DNA of 31,799 nt from an uncultured Collinsella sp. (GTDB lineage Bacteria; Actinomycetota; Coriobacteriia; Coriobacteriales; Coriobacteriaceae). The notes below the pieces were generated by a model. It saw nothing but the letters and a program-made list of their open reading frames with translations, searched no databases and was not told where the DNA came from. The stretch is from contig CABSDO010000012.1 in NCBI GenBank assembly GCA_902476475.1, forward strand, positions 1 through 31,799. The letters are read 5' to 3'. The translations under genes and the position numbers were made by a program. Shown here piece by piece: positions 1 through 8,272 of the stretch; position 1 is the first letter of the stretch, and the number at the start of each line of letters is the position of its first letter.

Positions 1-56
1 TGCCTTGCCTTTTGAATGACAAATTGTCGCTCTGGGCGGCGCGCAGCGTCGACCGG

Positions 57-80
57 TCCGCCGTTCGTTAGAACGGCGGA
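57..80 (-). terminator. hairpin downstream of the dehydrogenase gene
   Basis: Perfect 10-bp inverted repeat (arms 57-66 and 71-80, loop GTTA) four bases beyond the minus-strand stop codon. It lacks a T run on either side, so it could be a weak terminator or only an mRNA 3'-end stabiliser. Confidence 0.45.
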
Positions 81-83
81 ACC

Positions 84-1019
84 CTAATGCTCGATCCAGC
101 AGCGAAGCGTCTCGCCCGCCTGTAGATGACGCAGATTCTCCGCGGCGATGTCGACGACGTTGTTGAGCGTGGCGGCCAGGTGGAACCAGCCCGAGATATG
201 CGGTGTGATGAGCATGTTGGGCGCATCCCACAGGGGGCTTGTCGCAGGCAGCGGCTCGGGGTCGGTGACGTCGACCGCGGCGCCGGCGAGATGTCCCGAC
301 TCAAGAGCGGCAACCAGATCGTCGGCAACAACAAGGTCACCGCGGCCGCCATTGGCAAAGAAGGCGCCCGGCCTCATCGCGGCAAAGAACTCGGCGTTCG
401 CCAGACCGCGGGTCTCGGGTGTGCTGGGCATAAAGGATGCGACGACGTCGGCCTCGGCCAGGCGCTCGGGCAGGGCGTCCATGCCGTCCATGTCCTCAAA
501 CACAATGGGGTAGACGAGCGGATGGCGCTTGATGCCGCGGACGTGCGCACCCATGCTGCGGCAGAGCGTGGCAAAGTGACCGCCGATATCGCCCGCGCCC
601 AGCACCAGCACGTTGGCGTTTTTGAGCGAGGTGACCGGGCCCAAGTCCTCCCAGCGATGTTCGCGCTGCAGGTCCTGGTAGCCGGGCAGGCGCTTCATCA
701 TAGACAGCACCATGGCAAACATGTGCTCGCTTACTGCCTGGCCATAGGCGCCCACCGAGCAAGACAGTTTGGCGTCGGCCGGCACGGTGCCGGCGGCAAG
801 GTAGTCGTCATAGCCGGCGGTCTGCAATTGCAACAGCTGGAGATGGTCGCATGCCGTGAGCATGCCAGGGTCGATGTTGCCCAGGATCACGTCGGCATCG
901 GCGACCTGTTCACGTGTGGCGGCGTCGGCGCTCGTGTAGATAAAGTCCTCGCCTGGAGCGCTCGACTCGAGGATCGCACGATGGCGGTCATTGACGGGCA
1001 ACAAAACCAGGATGTTCAC
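84..1019 (-). CDS. D-2-hydroxyacid dehydrogenase (NAD-dependent)
   Basis: 311 residues. Family role: NAD(P)H-dependent interconversion of 2-keto acids and D-2-hydroxy acids in the cytoplasm (phosphoglycerate/D-lactate dehydrogenase-like superfamily). Visible are the Rossmann nucleotide-binding loop VLGAGDIGGH near residue 128, the NGGRGDLV segment with the conserved arginine, the DVTDPEPLP segment after the conserved Asp-Pro-Glu, and PHISGW carrying the catalytic histidine. The substrate cannot be told from sequence. I chose the GTG start at 1019 because GGAGAGGA stands just upstream on the minus strand and the protein then opens directly with a typical strand, VNILVLLPV; a longer reading frame to 1133 has no ribosome site and would run through a hairpin. 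A separate terminator after the upstream methionine aminopeptidase gene suggests it is expressed alone. Confidence 0.88.
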   Translation of the reverse strand: MNILVLLPVNDRHRAILESSAPGEDFIYTSADAATREQVADADVILGNIDPGMLTACDHLQLLQLQTAGYDDYLAAGTVPADAKLSCSVGAYGQAVSEHMFAMVLSMMKRLPGYQDLQREHRWEDLGPVTSLKNANVLVLGAGDIGGHFATLCRSMGAHVRGIKRHPLVYPIVFEDMDGMDALPERLAEADVVASFMPSTPETRGLANAEFFAAMRPGAFFANGGRGDLVVADDLVAALESGHLAGAAVDVTDPEPLPATSPLWDAPNMLITPHISGWFHLAATLNNVVDIAAENLRHLQAGETLRCWIEH

Positions 1020-1038
1020 AAGCAGTCCTCTCCGCTCG

Positions 1039-1073
1039 ACCTGCCAAAAAGGGACAGGTTTATTTTGGCAGGT
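1039..1073. repeat. hairpin with GGGACAGG core in the dehydrogenase leader
   Basis: 11-bp inverted repeat (1039-1049 and 1063-1073) enclosing AAGGGACAGGTT, located just upstream of the dehydrogenase ribosome site. The core AAAAAGGGACAGG recurs at 11019-11030, so it belongs to a dispersed palindromic family. It could act as a leader hairpin or be an inert mobile repeat. Confidence 0.55.
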
Positions 1074-1091
1074 TTTATCAGGCAAAACGTT

Positions 1092-1140
1092 CAAATAAAA
1101 CGCCGGATACAAGACGAGCGTGCCCGTCAGCATCCGGCGT
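1092..1140 (-). terminator. rho-independent terminator of the methionine aminopeptidase gene
   Basis: Perfect 9-bp inverted repeat (1100-1108 and 1132-1140). On the minus strand it is followed by TTTTATTTGAA. It sits 8 bases after the aminopeptidase stop codon. Confidence 0.75.
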
Positions 1141-1148
1141 CCGCACGG

Positions 1149-2036
1149 CTACCAGCTCAGCAGCTCGTAGCCGTCCTCGGTCACCACGAGCTGTACCTCG
1201 CACTGAGCCGAATCGCTGCCGTCCTTGGTGCGCACACACCAGCCATCGCCCTTGCTAATCTTGATGTCGGGCGCTCCGGCATTGACCATAGGCTCGATGG
1301 TAAAGACCATGCCCGGAGCCATGATGGTGTCCACATCGGGCGCCTCGGTGGTAAAGCCCACAAACGGGTCCTCGTGGAACTCCTTACCGATGCCGTGTCC
1401 GCCGTACTCGCGCACCACGCTAAAGCCGGCATCCTCGACCGTCTTTTGCACGGCTTCGGCCATCACGGACAGTGGCAGCCATGGCTTGACGGCTGCCAGA
1501 CCCGCCTCCACGCTGGCGCGGGTGACGTCGACCAGGCGCTGGCGCTCGGCCGAGACCTCGCCGATGCAGAACATGCGGCTCGAGTCGCTAAAGTAGCCGT
1601 CTAGGATCGTGGAGCAGTCCACGTTGATGATGTCGCCCTCGTGCAGCACGTCCGTATCACAGGGAATGCCGTGGCAGACGACGTCGTTGATCGAGGTACA
1701 CACGCTCTTGGGGTAGCCCTCGTAGTTGAGGTCGGCCGGCGTGCCGCCATGCTCGACGGTGTAGTCGTAAATCATCTGGTCGATCTGGTTGGTGGTCATG
1801 CCCGCGGCGATGTGCTCGCCTACGTAGTCGAGCACGCCCACGTTGATGGCGGCCGAGCGCTTGATGCCCTCGATATCGGCGGGCGTCTTGTAGAGCGTGC
1901 GGGGCAGAACCTCCCGGCCCTCTTCCCACAAGCGCTCGAGGCGCTCGTCGAAGGCGCTATGGCATTTCTTATATTTTTTGCCGCTGCCGCACCAGCAAGC
2001 GTCGTTGCGGCCAGGAACGGGTCCGTTGTCAAACAT
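1149..2036 (-). CDS. map: type I methionine aminopeptidase with N-terminal SEC-C zinc motif
   Basis: 295 residues. Removes the initiator methionine from nascent cytoplasmic proteins. The catalytic domain (about 45-295) shows the full set of expected metal ligands: D140 (NVDCS), D151 (FSDSSRMF), H214 (GGHGIGKEFHEDP), E248 (TIEPMVN) and E280 (AQCEVQLVVTEDG), with the substrate-binding H122 (CHGIP). Residues 1-27 hold a SEC-C type zinc knuckle (C14, C16, C25, H26), a motif shared with SecA C-termini and present in a subset of bacterial MetAPs, thought to aid ribosome or protein binding. The start is backed by AAAGGAAG 7-8 bases upstream. It is followed by its own terminator, so it is probably monocistronic here, away from the usual adk-map-infA ribosomal cluster; a second housekeeping map elsewhere in the genome is therefore possible. 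Confidence 0.93.
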   Translation of the reverse strand: MFDNGPVPGRNDACWCGSGKKYKKCHSAFDERLERLWEEGREVLPRTLYKTPADIEGIKRSAAINVGVLDYVGEHIAAGMTTNQIDQMIYDYTVEHGGTPADLNYEGYPKSVCTSINDVVCHGIPCDTDVLHEGDIINVDCSTILDGYFSDSSRMFCIGEVSAERQRLVDVTRASVEAGLAAVKPWLPLSVMAEAVQKTVEDAGFSVVREYGGHGIGKEFHEDPFVGFTTEAPDVDTIMAPGMVFTIEPMVNAGAPDIKISKGDGWCVRTKDGSDSAQCEVQLVVTEDGYELLSW

Positions 2037-2088
2037 GGCTAACTTCCTTTCATTCGCAGCTAGTATAGCCCACCCACGCGTCCGTAAA

Positions 2089-2155
2089 AGTTGCGGTGAT
2101 ATAGTTCCGATTTAAGCGGTTTAACAGCATAAACAGGAACTATATCACCGCAACT
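2089..2155. repeat. perfect 20-bp inverted repeat between map and the radical SAM gene
   Basis: Arms 2089-2108 (AGTTGCGGTGATATAGTTCC) and 2136-2155 are exact reverse complements, separated by 27 bases. No T run follows on either strand, and the element lies upstream of map and downstream of the radical SAM gene, which read in the same direction. It resembles a dispersed palindrome unit rather than a terminator. Confidence 0.75.
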
Positions 2156-2196
2156 GATGGAGCGGGATGGCGGGCACTGGCTGCTGCGTGGTTTTG

Positions 2197-2973
2197 CTAG
2201 TAGCTCACCTGGCAGGAGATGCTGAGGGCGCGCACGCGCGCGGCAATGGCGTCGAGGACGTCGGGTGCTGCTTTGGCAAGGCCGGCGACCGGCGTCTCGC
2301 GCGCCACCGTGTAGATGGTCGCCTCCTGCGGACGAATGCGCTCGAGCGCCGCGAGCCAGGGGGCGACGTATTCCTCGCCGGTGTTGTCGATGAGCTTGCC
2401 CTGATACTCGCCGGTCAAAAAGATCGTCTGGATAATGACGTGGCCGTTAAAGCTCGCGAACGTCTCGATCTGGTGCTCCACATCGTAAGGGCCAACGGGT
2501 TGATCGAGCAGCTGGATAAATGCCGGATCGACCGTATCCAGCTTGAGGATGTTGTCGTCGACCATCATGAGCGCATCGTGCACCTGGGGACGGCCGGCGC
2601 GCGTGCCGTTGGAGAGCACGGCAATCTTGGTGTTTGGGGCCAGCTGGTCGCGCAGCGCGACGGCACCGGCGATGGCCTGCGGAAACTCCGGTGCGGCGGT
2701 GGGCTCGCCGTTGCCTGCGAAGGTGATCACATCGGGGAGCTCGCCTTCGGCTGCCATCTCGCGCAGCTTTGCCTCGAGCGCGTCGAGTACCACGGCAGCT
2801 GTGTTGTACGGCTCATGGCAGGGGCGCTCGGCATTGAGGCCGTTTTCGCAGTAAATGCAGTCGAACGTGCAGATTTTGCCGCTGGCCGGCATCATGTTGA
2901 CGCCGAGCGAGAGACCAAGGCGACGGCTGCGAACGGGCCCAAAGATGGGGCTGGCATTCAAAAACGTAGACAT
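2197..2973 (-). CDS. radical SAM protein (COG0731-like)
   Basis: 258 residues from the chosen start. The CxxxCxxC cluster motif for a [4Fe-4S]-SAM centre is at C35, C39 and C42 (KICTFDCIYC), preceded by FGPVRSRRLGLSLGVN, which is typical of the COG0731 'wyosine synthetase-like' radical SAM proteins. The stretch FAGNGEPT matches the second, SAM-contacting GGEP-like motif. Bacterial members are of unknown substrate; eukaryotic/archaeal relatives modify tRNA. I prefer ATG 2973 (MSTF) over 2979 because GAGGAG is 9 bases from the former and only 3 from the latter. No extra Fe-S cysteine cluster is obvious at the C-terminus. The gene has no close partner: 189 bases of spacer with a palindrome precede map. 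Confidence 0.82.
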   Translation of the reverse strand: MSTFLNASPIFGPVRSRRLGLSLGVNMMPASGKICTFDCIYCENGLNAERPCHEPYNTAAVVLDALEAKLREMAAEGELPDVITFAGNGEPTAAPEFPQAIAGAVALRDQLAPNTKIAVLSNGTRAGRPQVHDALMMVDDNILKLDTVDPAFIQLLDQPVGPYDVEHQIETFASFNGHVIIQTIFLTGEYQGKLIDNTGEEYVAPWLAALERIRPQEATIYTVARETPVAGLAKAAPDVLDAIAARVRALSISCQVSY

Positions 2974-3198
2974 AGGCATATGCTCCTCAAGACAATTGTG
3001 CCTAAGCATAGCATCGGCTCCAAAGCAAGGTGCGGGCTCTTGCTTTACAAGTTTCGTTTTTTAACGTCGCTCATTATGCCGTGCCATGAAAAGCCTCGGG
3101 TCGGGTACAGTTAATCTGTTAACAAGGCGTAAGGCAATGCGGGTCTATCCAACCGTACTGACGTGCAACTGGATGGGCATTGATGACGGGGGCACAAC

Positions 3199-3996
3199 AT
3201 GGATTTTACGGTCGAGAATGCGGGCACCACGATTGCCTGTCGCGAATATGCCGGCCCGGATGTGTCGCCTGATACTCCTGCTTTGGTGTGCGTGCACGGC
3301 GCTTGTGTCGACGGTGTCTTTTTTGACGGTATCGCCCGCGAGCTCGCCTGTGACTATCGCGTCATTGCCTACGACCGCCGCGGTTGCGGCGAGAGTGGTG
3401 ACGCTGCAGACGGACGCTACGACCTCGCCGCCCAGGCCGCCGACCTGCAGGCTGTTATCGAGCATATTGGCGCTCCGGCAAACGTGCTCGCGCACAGTGC
3501 CGGTACGTTGGTGGCCCTGGAGCTTCTCCGTGCAAACCCCGCCATAATCTCGCGTGCGATTCTGCATGAACCCGCCGTGACGGATCAGGGTGCCGGCCTG
3601 GGCGCGGCCCCGGTTTTGCTCGAGATGATCGCCGCGGGAAAGGTCTCCAGGGCATTACGGGCCTTCCTGGGCGCCATCGGCGATTCGGACCCCGAGGCCC
3701 CCAAGTTAACCGAGGCAGAAGCCAAGCATGCCCTGCGCAACGGCCGCAGTTTCATGGCGAACGAATACGGGATTACTATGGCCTGCGTTCCCGATTGGGA
3801 TAGCGTTCGCGCGTCGAAAACGGTGGCCGCCATGCTTTTGGGCGAGCTCTCGATCGGTACGCCCCGCGAGGCGGGAACGAGGATAGCGGCTGAGCTTTTG
3901 GACTGTCCACTCGTAATGGTTCCCGGCGCGCACAACGGCCTGCGCGATCGCCCGGCAGCGGCTGCTCAGACTGTCCGTGGCATCCTGGGGCTCTAA
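3199..3996 (+). CDS. alpha/beta-fold hydrolase
   Basis: 265 residues, no signal peptide, so cytoplasmic. Visible fold landmarks are the oxyanion-hole strand VCVHGACVDG (H33-G34), the DRRGCGES turn at 59-66, the nucleophile elbow LAHSAGT with S100 (an A-x-S-x-G variant of GxSxG), and GAHNGLRDRP with the likely catalytic H245. The acid residue is not obvious by eye. Family members cleave esters, amides or C-C bonds, and nothing here narrows the substrate. Start ATG 3199 is preceded by a modest G-rich site (3188-3192). It stands alone between divergent and differently oriented neighbours. Confidence 0.83.
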   Translation: MDFTVENAGTTIACREYAGPDVSPDTPALVCVHGACVDGVFFDGIARELACDYRVIAYDRRGCGESGDAADGRYDLAAQAADLQAVIEHIGAPANVLAHSAGTLVALELLRANPAIISRAILHEPAVTDQGAGLGAAPVLLEMIAAGKVSRALRAFLGAIGDSDPEAPKLTEAEAKHALRNGRSFMANEYGITMACVPDWDSVRASKTVAAMLLGELSIGTPREAGTRIAAELLDCPLVMVPGAHNGLRDRPAAAAQTVRGILGL

Positions 3997-4024
3997 CACC
4001 CGCAATAGCCAAAACAGGCTTCAC

Positions 4025-4077
4025 CCGCAAACGTTTCGGCCGTGTTAACAAACGTGCTCAAAACCTCACGTTTGCGG
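4025..4077. repeat. CCGCAAACGT inverted repeat
   Basis: Perfect 10-bp inverted repeat (4025-4034 and 4068-4077), with a further AAACGTTT palindrome at 4029-4036 and another CAAACGTG inside the loop. It lies 28 bases after the hydrolase stop. It may end that transcript (no T run) or be an operator for the signalling gene at 4208. Confidence 0.45.
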
Positions 4078-4207
4078 CTCCAATTGCGCCGTCTGCCAAC
4101 TCATAAAAATGTAACAGCATTCACGTGCTTACCTGCATCGACAAGGTGCTACTCTGATACCGTTTGGAACCCACCGCTACCATGCGAACCTATCGAAAGG
4201 GCCCCAT

Positions 4208-6088
4208 ATGCTCAATAATCACGAGGTCAATCTAACCGACGAGGAGGCCGCCGCCGAGGTCGCCCGCGTCGCGAAGACCTACCCCGTGGTGCGTTTGCTG
4301 TCGGCCGATCAGATTAAGAGCGAGCCTAACTGCTTGCTTGCTGGCGATCGCTGCCCTTGTCTGCGTCAGTCGAGCCTTGAGGCCTTGGCAGACTCCGATG
4401 AGGTGTCGGAGCAACTGCTCAACGATGGTGTTGAGTACCGCGCCCGTCTGCGTCCTCTAAAGGTCGAGGGCGAGCCTCACGTCTTGCTGATGGTACGTCC
4501 GATTGATGGGCAAGAGGCCACAGAAGAGGACCTTGTCTACACCGACGTGCTGACGGGCGTGTGCAATCGTCGATATTACGAGGAAAAGCTCCGTAGCGCC
4601 CGCATGAAGGCCGGTGTTGCGATGATCGACCTTGATGATTTTAGGGTCTTCAACGATACGTGTGGCCGTCATGCCGGCGACCTTGCGCTCGGTGCTGTGG
4701 CGACAGCCATACGCAGCGGTATTCGTTCGACTGACGAGCTTGTGCGCTATGGCTGCGACAAGTTTGTGGCCGTCATGCCCGATATTCCCTCCGATGACTT
4801 CGCCCGTCGCCTGCGCCAGGTATCCGATGCCGTTCATTCCACGATTATTCCGGGCCATGAGTACGTGAGCTTGACGGCATGTGTTGGTGGCGTTCGCATT
4901 CATGGCGAGACGGTCGATGAGGGCGTTGGCCGCGCTGTCCAGTTACTGAGCCGTGCTAAGGCAAAAGCCGGTACGGTCGTGACCGATGCCGATTCCATCG
5001 AGGCCTTCCAAAGCGAAAAGCCCTTGGTGCTTATTGTCGATGACTCCGAGATGAACCGAGCCATTCTCAACGAGATACTCAAGGACGAGTATTGCATCCT
5101 CGAGGCCGATAACGGTCGTACGGCGCTCGATATGGTCGACCGTTATGGCGATGAGTTGTCGCTCGTGCTGCTGGACATTGTCATGCCGGGCGCGAGCGGC
5201 TTTGAGGTACTGGCCGATCTGTCGCGCCGATCGGGTATCGACAATCTGCCTGTCATCATGATTTCGAGCGAAGATTCCGATGATATGGTTCTGCGCGCGT
5301 ACGAGCTGGGCGCCTCAGACTATATCAACCGCCCGTTTGACTCCCGTGTCGTGCGCCGCCGTGTAAGCAACACCATCCGCCTATACGCCAAACAGCGCCG
5401 CCTGACGAACCTGCTGTCCCAGCAGTACAACGAGCGCGTCAAGAACAGTCGCATGCTCATCGACATCATGGCCGGCGTCATGGAGCTTCGCAACGGCGAG
5501 AGCGGCGGGCACGTTACGAACATCGAAAAGCTGACCGAGCTGCTGCTCGGCTGTCTGGTCCAGCGTAGCGGCGCGATCTCCCTCGACAATGAGGAGCGCT
5601 CCACGATTGCCCTGGCTTCGGCGCTGCACGATATCGGCAAGATGTCGATTGACGATGCGATTCTCAACAAACCCGGACGCCTTACGCCCGAGGAGTTCGA
5701 GATTATGAAGACGCATACCACGATCGGCGCCGACATGTTGCTTGAGCTGGGTAGCCATCACGCCGGCAATGCGCTTATGGAATATGCGTACCAGATTGCG
5801 CGTTGGCATCACGAGCGCTGGGACGGCAAGGGTTATCCCGATGGCCTTAAGGGCGACGAAATTCCCATTGCCGCACAGGTGGTTTCGGTGGCCGACGTGT
5901 ACGATGCGCTGACGAGCGTGCGCGTGTACAAGGATGCCATCCCGCACGAGGAGGCTATCCAGATGATCCTGGACGGTAAGTGCGGTACCTTTAACCCGTT
6001 GCTGCTCGATTGCCTGCTCGAGGTGCAGGACCAAATTGCCGAGACGTTGGCACGCCCCGCTGACGTCGTCGCGTTTCCCACGATTTAG
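4208..6088 (+). CDS. degenerate GGDEF - receiver - HD-GYP signalling protein
   Basis: 626 residues, soluble. Order of parts: N-terminal region 1-107 of unknown fold (cysteines 42, 50, 51); GGDEF-like domain about 108-262 starting at TDVLTGVCNRRYY; receiver domain about 272-390 with acidic pair D278/D279 and phosphoacceptor D323; HD-GYP domain about 410-610 with H435, H474-D475 (HDIGK), H503, H534-H535 and HHERWDGKGYP at 534-544. The GGDEF signature reads GCDKF (182-186), so cyclase activity is unlikely and GTP/c-di-GMP sensing or scaffolding is more plausible. The HD-GYP residues look complete, so the expected reaction is c-di-GMP hydrolysis, gated by phosphorylation. The conserved receiver lysine is R375 (INRPF). 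The start is the ATG in GGGCCCCATATG; AAAGGG lies 6 bases upstream. The Hpt gene follows 24 bases after the stop, probably in one operon. Confidence 0.9.
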   Translation: MLNNHEVNLTDEEAAAEVARVAKTYPVVRLLSADQIKSEPNCLLAGDRCPCLRQSSLEALADSDEVSEQLLNDGVEYRARLRPLKVEGEPHVLLMVRPIDGQEATEEDLVYTDVLTGVCNRRYYEEKLRSARMKAGVAMIDLDDFRVFNDTCGRHAGDLALGAVATAIRSGIRSTDELVRYGCDKFVAVMPDIPSDDFARRLRQVSDAVHSTIIPGHEYVSLTACVGGVRIHGETVDEGVGRAVQLLSRAKAKAGTVVTDADSIEAFQSEKPLVLIVDDSEMNRAILNEILKDEYCILEADNGRTALDMVDRYGDELSLVLLDIVMPGASGFEVLADLSRRSGIDNLPVIMISSEDSDDMVLRAYELGASDYINRPFDSRVVRRRVSNTIRLYAKQRRLTNLLSQQYNERVKNSRMLIDIMAGVMELRNGESGGHVTNIEKLTELLLGCLVQRSGAISLDNEERSTIALASALHDIGKMSIDDAILNKPGRLTPEEFEIMKTHTTIGADMLLELGSHHAGNALMEYAYQIARWHHERWDGKGYPDGLKGDEIPIAAQVVSVADVYDALTSVRVYKDAIPHEEAIQMILDGKCGTFNPLLLDCLLEVQDQIAETLARPADVVAFPTI

Positions 6089-6112
6089 TTTGACCAAAGG
6101 AGTTTTTAACCC

Positions 6113-6469
6113 ATGATTTCCATGCGTGAGGCGTATGAGAAGATCGGCGCTAATTATGATGACGCGTGCGCTCGGCTGATGGGCGAGGAAATGCTTGTCC
6201 GCTTTGCCCTCAAGTTCTTGGATGACGAGAGCATGGACAAGCTGGAGGCTGCCATGGCGGCGGGAGACGCTGAAGGTGCGTTTATGGCAGTGCATACGCT
6301 CAAGGGCGTGAGCCAGAACCTGGGATTCGATAATCTGTACGAGCCGGCGGTTGTGGTGACCGATGCGCTGCGCGGCGCCGATGCCGTTGACGGCGCACGC
6401 GAGGGAATGCATGCACTGCAGCAGCAATATGCGGCTACGATGTCGGCCCTGCGCGAGGCGGCTGAATAA
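6113..6469 (+). CDS. single-domain Hpt histidine phosphotransfer protein
   Basis: 118 residues, all helical in character. The phosphoacceptor motif AVHTLKGVSQNLGF holds the histidine within the Hpt signature HxLKGxxxxxG. It would relay phosphoryl groups between a hybrid kinase and a receiver, most simply the receiver of the upstream HD-GYP protein. AAAGGAG is 10 bases before ATG 6113; ATG 6122 (MREAYEK) is an alternative. No histidine kinase is present in the window, so the donor must be encoded elsewhere. Confidence 0.87.
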   Translation: MISMREAYEKIGANYDDACARLMGEEMLVRFALKFLDDESMDKLEAAMAAGDAEGAFMAVHTLKGVSQNLGFDNLYEPAVVVTDALRGADAVDGAREGMHALQQQYAATMSALREAAE

Positions 6470-6510
6470 GAGCTTGCGAGCCTTGGGCTGTATGCCGGCC
6501 GCGTATAGGC

Positions 6511-6553
6511 AAAAGGGCGCCCCGTCGGACCATGTGGCCGGCGGGGCACCCTT
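6511..6553. terminator. bidirectional terminator between Hpt and amidotransferase genes
   Basis: Stem 6513-6528 / 6538-6553, 14 of 16 positions paired, loop 9. The minus strand ends in GCCCTTTTGCC (T4), the plus strand in CCCTTGTCTGTT. It lies between convergent genes. Confidence 0.7.
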
Positions 6554-6574
6554 GTCTGTTGTGCGGTTCGCGAG

Positions 6575-7384
6575 CTAGCGGGTCTGCTTTACCTTGGCCG
6601 CTGCCTCGACAAACGACTTCCACAGGTTAAAGTCGGTCTCGAGCGTCATCCACGTGTACTCAGGATGCCATTGCACGCCCAGGCAGAATGGCTGGCCTTC
6701 GACCTCAATGCACTCGGGAACGCCGTCGGTTGCCTTGGCGACCAAGCGCGTGCTTTTACCCAGACGATCGACGCAGCAGTGATGTGCCGAGTTGGTCTGG
6801 ATCAGCCTGTGCCCACCAACCGCGCGCTCCAGCAGCGAGCCCGGCACGACCTCGACGGGGTGCACGGGATCGTTGAGCACGTGGGTATGGCGCCACTGCG
6901 TGCGGCCCTCGCGCGCACCCAGGCTCGGCACGTCCATGCACAGGGTGCCGCCGGTGGCGACATTGAGCAGCTGCGTGCCTCGGCAGGTGGTAAAGAGCGG
7001 CTTCTTGGCGCGAAGCACCTCGTTAACCAGCTTAAACTCAAAACGGTCGCGAATCTCGCAGCACAGCGTGGGGTCGTAAGGACGCTCGTCGCCCCAGCGT
7101 TTGGGGTTGACGTCCGGGCCGCCGGGAATAGCGATACCGTCAGCGATTTCCACGTAATGACGGATAACATCGACGTCTTCGGTAATAGACATCTGCAGCG
7201 GCAGGCCACCGGCGGCAAGGATGGCATCGACAAAGACACTTGCGATTTCCTCGTTGGGGGAGAGCGTCTCGCTCAAAAACGGTTTTGCCTCTTCCCAACG
7301 CGGCGCGACGAGGATGAGCGGACGGTCGGCGGGGGCAACGTCGACGTGCGGGGTGTAGGACGATGAGGTGCGGGTTCCGATCAT
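6575..7384 (-). CDS. class-I glutamine amidotransferase-like hydrolase (peptidase C26, PuuD-like)
   Basis: 269 residues. Gamma-glutamyl hydrolase fold: DGIAIPGGPDVNP at 82-94, nucleophile C134 in TTCRGTQLLN, and the His-Glu pair H240/E242 in GVQWHPE. Relatives hydrolyse gamma-glutamyl amides such as gamma-glutamyl-GABA. It is the last gene of a minus-strand group with an amino-acid ABC importer, 87 bases after the ATPase stop, so a natural reading is that it splits glutamyl compounds brought in by the importer; this is inference. ATG 7384 has no clear Shine-Dalgarno site (only a weak GGAT), so either translation is poor or the true start is slightly inside; the first strand RPLILVAPRW begins at residue 21. 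Confidence 0.85.
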   Translation of the reverse strand: MIGTRTSSSYTPHVDVAPADRPLILVAPRWEEAKPFLSETLSPNEEIASVFVDAILAAGGLPLQMSITEDVDVIRHYVEIADGIAIPGGPDVNPKRWGDERPYDPTLCCEIRDRFEFKLVNEVLRAKKPLFTTCRGTQLLNVATGGTLCMDVPSLGAREGRTQWRHTHVLNDPVHPVEVVPGSLLERAVGGHRLIQTNSAHHCCVDRLGKSTRLVAKATDGVPECIEVEGQPFCLGVQWHPEYTWMTLETDFNLWKSFVEAAAKVKQTR

Positions 7385-7471
7385 GGTTGCGGCTTTCGAA
7401 TCCGGGTGGACATGGCACAGGGGTGGCGCGGGGCAAACGTTACTGATGAATTTGCCCGAGTGGCAATTGGG

Positions 7472-8236
7472 TTAGTGGCCCTTGATGGAGTTGAGGAAGT
7501 CCTGGGCGCGCTTGGTCTGGGGGTGGTCGAAGAACTCGTCGGGCGTGCCGGTTTCCACGATCTGGCCGTCGGCCATGAACACGACGCGGTCGGCCACGCG
7601 GCGGGCAAAGTTCATCTCGTGCGTGATGACGATCATCGTCATGCCCTGCTGTGCCAGACGGACCATGACCTCGAGCACCTCGTTGATCATCTCAGGGTCA
7701 AGGGCGCTCGTGGGCTCGTCAAAAAGCATGGCCTTGGGTTGCATGGCAAGCGAGCGGGCGATGGCTACGCGCTGCTGCTGGCCGCCCGAGAGCTGTGCGG
7801 GCACCTTGTCGGCCTGCTCGGCAACGCCCACGCGGCCCAGCAGGTCCATGGCGCGCTCGCGGGCCTCGTCCTTGGAGACACCCAGCACATCGACCGGTCC
7901 CAGCATGACGTTCTGCAGTACCGTCATATGTGCAAACAGGTTGAACTGCTGAAACACCATGCCCAGCTCGGCGCGCATACGGGCAAGGTCTTTGCCTTCC
8001 TGCGGAAGCGGCTGACCTTCGATGAGGATCTCGCCCGAGTCGATAGTTTCCAGGCGGTTGATGGTGCGGCACATGGTCGACTTGCCCGAGCCCGAGGGTC
8101 CAATCACAACGACGACCTCGCCGCGGTCGACCGAGAGATTGATGTCGTTGAGGACGTGCAGATCGCCATAGTGCTTATCGACGTGTCTGAGCTCGATCAG
8201 CGGCTGATTGCCGGTGGAAGAGGTGCTCTGTGCCAT
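7472..8236 (-). CDS. polar amino-acid ABC transporter ATPase (GlnQ/GltL type)
   Basis: 254 residues. Supplies ATP hydrolysis for the importer encoded upstream. Walker A GPSGSGKST at 46-54, Q-loop Q96 (VFQQFNLF), signature LSGGQQQR at 149-156, Walker B AMLFDEP at 169-175 and H-loop H206 are all intact, and the length is that of the polar amino-acid class. AAGGAG is 9 bases before the ATG. The permease gene ends 36 bases upstream. Confidence 0.95.
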   Translation of the reverse strand: MAQSTSSTGNQPLIELRHVDKHYGDLHVLNDINLSVDRGEVVVVIGPSGSGKSTMCRTINRLETIDSGEILIEGQPLPQEGKDLARMRAELGMVFQQFNLFAHMTVLQNVMLGPVDVLGVSKDEARERAMDLLGRVGVAEQADKVPAQLSGGQQQRVAIARSLAMQPKAMLFDEPTSALDPEMINEVLEVMVRLAQQGMTMIVITHEMNFARRVADRVVFMADGQIVETGTPDEFFDHPQTKRAQDFLNSIKGH

Positions 8237-8272
8237 GGTGCTCGGCTCCTTATGACTCGAAATGGTAAAGCG

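Noticed and set aside
84..1133. 349-residue version of the hydroxyacid dehydrogenase starting at 1133
   Set aside because: The extra 38 residues run through a hairpin and the preceding terminator, and lack a ribosome site; GTG 1019 has a good one.
126..1604. 492-residue plus-strand open frame
   Set aside because: It crosses two well-supported minus-strand genes and a terminator, and shows no recognisable domain.
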